In this document: one piece after another, positions 56,660 to 64,000 of the stretch
Layout of the letters: each line of letters begins with the position of its first letter
How positions within the stretch are numbered: the first letter of the stretch is position 1
NCBI RefSeq assembly: GCF_001949145.1
Contig: NW_019091457.1
Coordinates: 520,986 to 584,985, forward strand
Direction: 5' to 3'
Length of the DNA: 64,000 nucleotides
From: Acanthaster planci
Lineage: Eukaryota; Echinodermata; Asteroidea; Valvatida; Acanthasteridae
Position numbers and translations under genes: made by a program
The notes under the pieces: generated by a model
The model's database searches: none
What the model was told of the DNA's origin: nothing
The model's input: the letters and a program-made list of their open reading frames with translations, nothing else

Positions 56660-59091
56660 GTTTGTGCGGCTGTCTCATTCTGTTCACCCAGTAACACTAC
56701 TTCCAGCACTTCCACACCCTCTGGTATCCACCAGTACTTTGCAGGACTGGGGAAGTCTAAGCCCTGGGCCGCATTCACTTTGCAAGTGGCTCAATCCGAG
56801 TTCCTTGAAAGTCACACAGCAAAGCTCAAAAGACGGTCAATTTCAGTGGTTTCTGGTTGGTTTTTTTGCTTCTGAGATTATAAATGGCAGTGATTTTCCC
56901 CTCCACACAGGATCTGCAGTTGGCAAATAAAATACTATCCCCAACTGCGCTGGTTGTTAACATGTTTGTCATGGGATGCACACTCTCCCCGTGTGACTTC
57001 AAAAGAGTGGTAAGTCACCCGTTGAGGAAAAATGAACTCGTGAATTGTCCAAGTACGGTACATTGTAAATGCTGGTTTCTTTGGGGTTGGTGAAGTAATA
57101 CACCAGATTTTGAGTGCACCATGCGAGAAATAGCGCTGAATTGGTCATGGAAATTTTAGAACAGACTTCTGCTCTCACATCCATTTTCTACGAATCTGAC
57201 AATGCAAGGGGAACGACCCCCTATCAACACTTCACTGATGCCAGACTTGAGGCCAAAAACTAGTATACGCATAGGTACAGTATGTACGGTACCTATATAA
57301 AACTGAATTGATGGCAAAATGAAGTACCTCCATAGCACAGAGTGCCTCAGGTGAATATGGATTAGATCTCCATATTACATACTCAAAGCAAGAGATATGA
57401 AGTTCACCGGAAGCTGTCATTCTTCACCCTACCTCCCCCTCCCCAATTCCAGCTTCGTCGGCCCCACGGTGTCGCCGTCGGTTTCTTGTCCCAGTTTGTG
57501 GCCCTCCCTCTTTCAGCGTTTGGTCTGGCCCATGCCTTACAACTCAAACCGGCCTCTGCACTGGGAATAGTGGTGACTGCTACCTGCCCAGGGGGTGTTT
57601 CCTCCAATGTGTTCACCTATTTGACGCACGGGGACGTGTGCCTGAGGTACGTACATGTATCTAGCATGTGTAGATCCAGTTAACATCATGCAAACACAAA
57701 CGCCTTCTTAGTTCTAGACATATCTAAGTACATGTCCATGTATGTACAGTTCCAGGTTCCATCTTCTCAATTTCAGCATTACCATGACTGCTCTGTCCAC
57801 GTCTGTCGCCATGGGAATGATGCCTCTCAACCTCTTCATCTACAGCCGTTCCTGGACCCAGGAGAGCACTGTGATTCCCTATGACAGTATTGCCATTGGC
57901 CTAGCTCTCATAGTGGTACCTGTGCCTTTTGGCATGCTCCTGAAGTACAAGAAACCACTCTGGGCTCCACTGCTGGCACGGGTAAGAAGTTTTACCAGGT
58001 CCAAATCCTTCACCTATGAAGCACCTTTCCCCTTTGTTTGGCCTTGTTCTTTGCAATGAGCCCTTGCATGTACCATTATGCATAGTTGATTTCACTGAAA
58101 GCAATCTGTGCACAGGCCCAGAAAGTAAGTAAACACAACTCTAGGCCATTTTCCAATAGTCAACTTCGGCTCCATCTCAGGCTTCAGCTTTTTTTTTTTT
58201 TAACTTCCTGACTTTTGAGGTTGTAAGCTCAACAGCAAGTCTGATAGTGCCACAAAATAGTGCAACACAATAGTGCCACAGTAAGATGCAAAAGAGCCAA
58301 ACATTACAGTACTTCAATTTAAGCTAAACGTCTCAGGCCCACAATCAGGGATTGGTTTCCTACACGAAGCCCGAGACGGAGATGAAGTTGAGTATTGGAA
58401 AACGGCCCTAACTTCATCCTCCATTTCTCTATCCCTAACCAAGTTGCAGATCTAGAAGATGCTTGATTCTGCTAGATCCTCCACCTCTACGTACATGTAC
58501 ATGTAACTCTACAGCCTTTTCAGCAAATATGTCTCCCCACCCCACACACAAACTACGGTACCCAATTTCCCAGCTTGGTTGGATTCTGTCCTCCGAGTAT
58601 CAACAGGACTTTATTTTCTTGGCTCTTTGTAGCTCGGTAGTGCCTTCACCCTCCTGGGGATCTTTGGCGCGGTGGCCATACTTGGCCTAATCAACCCTGC
58701 CATGTTCACTTCCCCCTGGCAAATCTGGGTGGCCGTGGCTGGCCTGCCCATGTTGGGCTTTGGCCTGGGCTACCTCCTGGCCTGGGCGCTCCACCTGCAC
58801 CATGTCCAGTGCCGCACGGTCAGCCTGGAGACAGGGATGCAAAACATGGCGGTGGCCTTCACCCTCATCCTGCTGACCTTTGCGGACAGCCCGCTCCTCC
58901 ACGACATGCTGGTCATGCCGTCCCTGCTGTTACCCATCATGGTGCTGGACTGTCTGCTGATTGTTGCCTTGTACCGCGCCTGGATGAAGTGGCGTCCAGG
59001 CCCAAGAGAGGAGACTGCCTCGACACTCACTAACAACCAGTTCAGCATGTCTGACTTCCAACAGCCCAATGACGACCAGGACAGACAGTAA
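56582..59091 (+). CDS. SLC10-family sodium/bile acid cotransporter-like protein (five exons)
   Basis: Exons 56582-56659, 56911-57009, 57453-57646, 57777-57981 and 58633-59091 join in phase into 344 residues, close to the 348 of ASBT. SLC10 proteins import bile acids, steroid sulfates or similar organic anions with sodium across the plasma membrane. Family landmarks in order: a glycosylated N-terminus (NQTT, NLTT); ILSPTALVVNMFVMGCTLSP, the first span; VGFLSQFVALPL with the conserved Gln; CPGGVSSN followed by SITMTALST, and ETGMQN, all parts of the two sodium sites; and VIPYDSI between spans. The C-terminus (QQPNDDQDRQ) is cytosolic. The start chosen is the ATG at 56582; an in-frame ATG at 56561 would add seven residues. 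Which SLC10 subfamily it belongs to is not clear; it looks nearest to the A1/A2 type. Confidence 0.92.
56911..57009 (+). CDS. SLC10-like exon 2 (first membrane span)
   Basis: CCACACAG precedes it. It encodes DLQLANKILSPTALVVNMFV then MGCTLSPCDFKRV. The MGC motif after the span is typical of the family. Confidence 0.9.
57453..57646 (+). CDS. SLC10-like exon 3 (sodium-site spans)
   Basis: A long C/T tract and AATTCCAG precede it. It encodes VAVGFLSQFVALPLSAFGLA and TATCPGGVSSNVFTYLTHGD, and ends CTGAG/gtacgt. Confidence 0.95.
57777..57981 (+). CDS. SLC10-like exon 4
   Basis: It encodes TMTALSTSVAMGMMPLNLFI, STVIPYDSIAIGLALIVVPV and KKPLWAPLLAR. TTTCAG precedes it and CACGG/gtaaga follows. Confidence 0.95.
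58633..59091 (+). CDS. SLC10-like terminal exon
   Basis: CTTTGTAG precedes it. It encodes the last spans, including RTVSLETGMQNMAVAFTLIL, which carries the sodium-binding Glu and Gln, and the hydrophilic tail, ending at TAA 59089-59091. It is strikingly GC-rich compared with its intron. Confidence 0.95.
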   Translation, partial: LGSAFTLLGIFGAVAILGLINPAMFTSPWQIWVAVAGLPMLGFGLGYLLAWALHLHHVQCRTVSLETGMQNMAVAFTLILLTFADSPLLHDMLVMPSLLLPIMVLDCLLIVALYRAWMKWRPGPREETASTLTNNQFSMSDFQQPNDDQDRQ

Positions 59092-61118
59092 AGGAAGAAA
59101 GCAGGGGGTTTGAATCAGTGGACCGTATTTCCAGTGGTCAATCTTGTTCACTTGCCATTCAGTCCTCCACTGAAACTCAATGGGAAAACCACAAGATCTG
59201 CTTTTAATCAGTTTGACGCAGGAATTTATGGCAGAACAGGCTTGACGTGTAGCACAGTGAAGCGGAGGTCACAGGTTCCAATCTTGCACAGCCTGCAGTG
59301 TGTACACCAATCAGTGTTTTTCTTCATTAACACATGCAAATGCATGTGTTTAAATGGCACCATACAGCCTGAAACGTTTTTGTCAAGTGCAATACATACA
59401 ATACCAGGATCTCACTGCAAATGTTGTCAACTATAACCAAATCTACACCCACAGTATGCAAATGCTACAAGTTTATCAACAGCCTCAAACCCTTTTTTAC
59501 ATGTACAGTAAATGTACTTGAACTTGCTATAACATCTACCTGCATGTACATGTAGCACTTCAAAATTCAAGTTTCCTCATTCAAATCCTCAAAGCTTGGT
59601 AATGACGCGTTTAATCCTATGGTATAAGAAATTTATTAACATGTTCTTCAGGCGGAAGAAACAGTTAAGAGTGCACACAGCATGTACGGTACATGACACG
59701 TGCATAAATCACCTGCATTATACACCTGTTAGTTACTGCGCTGGTGAAATACTACAAGGTTGATATGTTTGTGTGCTACATGTAAGTAATAGGTAGATTT
59801 TTGTGGTTATTAATCTTTTGAAAGTCCAGATAGTGTTGAAGGTTCAATGGGAACACACATCTTACATATATACAAGTAATACAACTTACAAGGCCAAATG
59901 GTCTGTTTCATTTCAACAAAGACAAAACTTACCCACGTTGTCCAAATCTGGTGAACAGGTATCCTGACATAAACCGACATGCTCACAAACAGGTAAATGT
60001 TCAACTTAACTTGACAGTCACAAAAATGCCTCTGCTTTCAATGTACCGCTACCGGTATCTTAGTTCAAACTTGGTTCTATCCTTGCAACACTGTGCAATT
60101 CCTTTCACTCAGGGGGTACATGTACACGTCAAGCAACCCTCAAAAACCACAGGAAAAAAACACTTCCAAGGAAACGAACAATGGGATTTACCACTGAGTG
60201 AGGAAACCATCCCTCTCTGGGCACTACATGTACCTGTTTTGAACAGGATCAAGGTCCCATTGTGTGTGCTGACCTACAGTGCAAAGGTCAGGTGTCCTAA
60301 AGGTCAAACAGCACACACATGTTACCACCCAGTGCTCCAATGAACAAGTTAGTTGTTTACAGATTGAATTCAGTAGGCCTGTATTGCCCTCTTTATTCTG
60401 GAGACTCCACATAACCTGCGCAAGTGTGCCAAGTAAATGCAGAGAATGGTCCTCTGACAACCCTGCAACATGAATGTAAATTATCAGAAAAATAATTCAG
60501 TCATGGTACATGTTACTACATGCACCATAACTGTGTCATTGCTCGGTGAGACTGTGACATACCGGGGTACTGCACCTAATTGTCTAATAGAAAAAATATA
60601 AAATTCACTTTAAAAAAAAAATTTAACTACACCTGTAGCATGTTATACACAGCATGTATAAATACAATGAACGTGCCCACACACTCTGTAGATATTGAGG
60701 AACAGATTTACACACTTACATGTACCTTGTCTTTCTGGTTTTAACTTACAACTTACTGGTACATGTACGATACAACGGAGTGATTACATTTAATCAAGTA
60801 ATTCTTCAAATGTCAATTTCATTCAAATGTTATATTTTGACAAAGAGTGTAATTACGTACCTTTTAGAGAGACGAGTAAAATAATTGCGCAATATTTCAG
60901 GGAGACTACTGCATTAATGGTGGAAACAATGATAAAACATGTGTGTATGCCCGCTGGTGTTCTATTCTGCAAGTAACGAGCCATGAGTCATAGTTACTCA
61001 GAGTCACAGATACTCCCCAGTAACTTGGATGCATGTTATATTAACCCTAACTATTCAGAGTCTAACAAGCATGTGCATGGTTTCAATGGTCCCTGGGGGT
61101 TAGGGTTAAGGAAATAAA
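59092..61118 (+). other. Probable 3' UTR and intergenic DNA
   Basis: AT-rich sequence with several ACATGTAC palindromes (59508, 59547, 60118, 60762) and no recognised exon. The first clear AATAAA I noticed on the plus strand is far away, near 61111. Confidence 0.4.
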
Positions 61119-61256
61119 TGTGCTTGGCCGGTGTGCATTCAAGACTGGCTCAGGAGAATGGACATGAATGATGCCTGAGCGGCAGGTGAGGGCAGTATCA
61201 GTTTTCACTCTCCTGAGCCAGTCTTAAATGATAGTTTAAGACCGACCAAGTACATA
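61119..61256. mobile_element. Foldback element with ACTGGCTCAGGAGA arms
   Basis: AAGACTGGCTCAGGAGA (about 61140) and TCTCCTGAGCCAGTCTT (about 61210) are exact reverse complements. Outer sequences GTGCTTGGCCGGT and GACCGACCAAGTAC extend the pairing imperfectly. The whole can fold into one hairpin of about 138 bases. Confidence 0.7.
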
Positions 61257-62012
61257 TTTATTCCCATTTGCAGATAACATTTTAGTTGAGTCAAAAAAAA
61301 TCAGTATACGATAAAGTTTCCGAAGACTGTGTTCAAGAATTTTACTTTTACATGTATTTCCCTGAACAACCCTGTCCATTTGATGGTATACTCCTTGAAC
61401 AATTAGTCCAGAAGAATCTCATCTATCGACTTGGGCATGTGCATGGCGAGATCTGTGTGCCATGCATACAGACTCTTGACTAATAGGAACGGATTAAACT
61501 GTCTCGTATCCAGGTGCCAGAACATTTTTACACAGTGGGCATTATCGAATGTTAATAGACATGCACCTTCTAAGCTGTTGTATTGGGAAACTTTCTGTAT
61601 GAGGTATTTACATGTACACGAATGAATGCACATTTACGCACACCTCGTTAATTAACATCTGGCTATCATCTTGCAATAGCAGGGTATTAGTTACTAATTA
61701 TATAGCTCCATGCTCATAAGCTCCATGCTCTCAGCAATCTGACAAAATTTCATAAATTTCATTTAATATTCCACAACAAACACGTCAGTGACACTGGCAC
61801 AGTGGTACTTTCCTTGCCATCCACCTGCAACCCGGGTTCAAATCTTGCCCAGGTCAACCTATGGATTAGGTTATTCACAATTATTGCCTGGGTTTTCTTC
61901 CGACATCTAAAACTTAGCATTTCTTCATGCGTTTTCCCTCCAGGTGCCCCTAGAGTCTGGCATGTCTGGAGAGAATACTGTACATATAGTTTATGGTGGA
62001 ATAAAGAGTATA
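61257..62012. other. Intergenic, with SINE relic
   Basis: No exon recognised. It contains the tRNA-like stretch at 61790-61860. Confidence 0.4.
61790..61860 (+). repeat. tRNA-derived SINE relic
   Basis: ACTGGCACAGTGGTA is a weak A box and CCGGGTTCAAATCTTGCCC a clear B box. The following text resembles a SINE body, but no boundary could be set. Confidence 0.4.
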
Positions 62013-62288
62013 TTTCCAAATAGGTCACTTGGGAGACATTTTGTGGTAAATTTTTCAACATTAGGGAGACATCGGTCATTAGGGAGACATTTCAATGTCT
62101 CCAAGTTCCAAAACGAGGAAAATTTTTACCATCCACATTTTGAGAGATGATAGAATAGGGTCTGAAAGGAAAACATGCAAAGTTTGGTTAAGATCGGATT
62201 AGGGAATATTGAATTATGGGACGGTAAAGTTTGAAAAATTTTGTGCACGTTCCTATGGGAATGTCTCCCAAGTGACCCATTTTCGATA
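62013..62288. mobile_element. MITE with GGTCACTTGGGAGACAT termini
   Basis: GGTCACTTGGGAGACAT at about 62023 and ATGTCTCCCAAGTGACC at about 62261 are exact inverted termini. Inside, TTAGGGAGACAT occurs twice (about 62063 and 62079), with AATGTCTCC near 62093. No coding capacity. Confidence 0.7.
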
Positions 62289-63373
62289 AAATGTATTTTC
62301 ACATGTATGTACACAGTAATTTACAATTGTTTTTGTGGAAAAGTAAAACATCTCTTCGAAAAAGCTGATTTTGATACAGACTCCATTTCTAATAATTTTA
62401 TTTTTAGGGAAGTCACCCTCAACTGGCACGACTGGTAAAATACATGTAAATTTTACTGAAAAATTTGACTAGGCCTGTTCTCCGGCAGAAAAATGCTGAC
62501 AAAAAAGTTATACAGTGAATGAAAGAAACATTATGATATACATGTAAGCCCCTTGATAGCCAAGAGAAAAACAGCACGTCCCTAGGCTACAGCAGGCTTA
62601 CACTACACAAATGCTTCTTTTAGATTAGGCCTAGGCAGGGCAGTTTATATGGAGGTTTCTGGAATGTCTGCTTCTACTGTTTCGTGTCATGCAGGCATGT
62701 CTGCACTAGGACTGTAGTCATTGTCAGGTGTGGCGAATACACAATTCCCTACATTGCCTGCCTTCGCTTGCTTGGGCGAGACCACGTACCACTAAAGCGC
62801 CGAGAAACAAGCTCCGCTTACCCCGTAGAACTTTACGTGAGCCCGAACATAAGATTAGTCCATGAAGTCTTTTCAGTTTCCACATACGTACAGGAACGTA
62901 GGGAGGGGATACATTCCATTCATACCAAATCTTTCATTCCTACATTACAAACAAAACTCCAAAGGAACAGAATTCCGTCTAATATGATGTGAAAGTGGGG
63001 GGAAATAACTGTCCATTGTTCACATTCGACGTCTCCGATACGGAATGCAGGGACCCGACTATATTTATTACCGACTACAAAAATTGCATGTCCCTTTTCA
63101 ACATCCTGACACTGAATCTACTCTTTTTGTAACCAAAATACTTGTAATGGCAAATTCTGACGTTCGTTAAGTGCAGAAATGTGGGGACAAACGACGAGAA
63201 AAACAACAAAGAACGACGATAACATTGTCTAGTTCCTATGTTGCACCATGGACGAAAGATAGGAATGCACACACCTATCGTAAAAAATGAGGGACGGGTG
63301 GCCGTGATTGAACCCTGACTTGATTGGTTGGTTGGTTGTTGGGGGGGGGTTCCGAGGATATGATGAAATTCAC
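62289..63373. other. Intergenic or intron, no feature recognised
   Basis: AT-rich sequence with no supported exon. It may be intron or 3' region of the candidate minus-strand exon at 63374-63524. Confidence 0.35.
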
Positions 63374-63524
63374 TTGCTGCACATACACTAACAGCGTGCG
63401 GCGCACGTGCATGATATGCATGAATGAGCATTTGAGTCCAGGGTCCATGATCCAGTCCACGGTCACAATCTTGGGCGACCAGTGGTACCGTTTCGATGAC
63501 GAAATCACATCCCAACACCATGGG
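63374..63524 (-). CDS. Candidate internal exon of an unidentified gene
   Basis: On the minus strand CCCTCACAG precedes and CAGCAA/gtgaat follows. The frame between is open for 50 codons in phase (1 base, then 50 codons) and reads WDVISSSKRYHWSPKIVTVD then CSFMHIMHVRRTLLVYVQQ. Codons favour G/C at the third place, unlike the flanks. I recognise no family. A different frame is also open, so the call is weak. Confidence 0.3.
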
Positions 63525-64000
63525 CTGTGAGGGTCACTCACGAGTCGCAGGCGCACATCTCATGTCACTGTTTGCACTGACTTTGTTTCTGTGTAAATAC
63601 ACTCTAAGTGTGCATATCGTGTTGAACCCGGACTACACTATTTAGTGTTTTCCACTATTGCATGCAATATAACTTGGTTTTTTTTTCATTTGTTAGACGC
63701 CTGTCTGTTTATTCTTGTTTGTTTTTGTTTCTTAGTTGTTTGTTTTTGTTTCTGAGTTTGTCCGAGTCCATCTGTTGTGTCTGCTTTGCTGTTTCTATAT
63801 CATTATATGGTAATCAATTGGTGTTTTCCTGTTTAAATTTTGGTGTTTAATCTACATGTACATTTTTAACTTGTACTTTTAACGTGTAGGCCTAATATCT
63901 GAAATTTAAATTCATGTTTCATTCCTGGCTGGCTTAACTTGTGGATTTAAGATTCCTAAAGTTTCGTATTGGTTTAAGTCGATTTTAAATAGTGAATTTT
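63525..64000. other. No feature recognised
   Basis: T-rich sequence with repeated TGTTTGTTTTTG words near 63700-63760. Nothing else was seen. Confidence 0.4.

Overview
This window is a piece of a metazoan nuclear genome assembly. Genes are split by long, AT-rich introns with canonical GT/AG junctions. Several transposon families are present, there are two runs of N (22184-22789 and 52310-52914), and there are no bacterial operon features. The abundant palindrome ACATGTAC(ATGTA), tRNA-derived SINEs and invertebrate-like protein sequences suggest a marine invertebrate; the sequence alone does not fix the phylum. I derived all exon boundaries by hand from splice sites, phase continuity and protein similarity remembered at family level; no search was run.

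Layout. (1) 2.07-10.34 kb, plus strand: the last six exons of a gene entering from the left, encoding a beta-rich region loosely like the C-terminal domain of peptide O-xylosyltransferases, then a charged linker and two C-terminal hydrophobic segments. I could not identify it. (2) 16.75-19.92 kb, plus strand: four exons of an NKAP-like gene with premature stops and frame breaks, best read as an unprocessed pseudogene. It lies in and around a near-identical duplication whose second copy lacks one exon. (3) 23.66-28.00 kb, minus strand: a decayed Ty3/gypsy retrotransposon (LTR, PBS, gag zinc knuckle, protease, RT, RNase H) truncated before integrase, abutting a tRNA-derived SINE. (4) 54.39-35.24 kb, minus strand: a nearly complete 20-exon GPAM gene (mitochondrial glycerol-3-phosphate acyltransferase), with one exon missing, probably in the second N gap. 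(5) 56.58-59.09 kb, plus strand: a complete five-exon SLC10-family (bile acid:sodium symporter) gene, divergent from GPAM. (6) 63.4-63.5 kb, minus strand: one candidate exon of an unidentified gene.

The rest is intron and intergenic DNA rich in non-autonomous elements: three copies of a TTAA-flanked MITE (1-422, 8858-9385, 11582-12169), a hAT-like MITE (14358-14708), foldback elements (4671-4790, 61119-61256, 62013-62288), two tiny hairpins with CCCCCAGAA termini (28961-29028, 30114-30156), tRNA-like SINE heads, and several minisatellites. GPAM and SLC10 are both lipid-related, but nothing here beyond their divergent arrangement shows that they act together.
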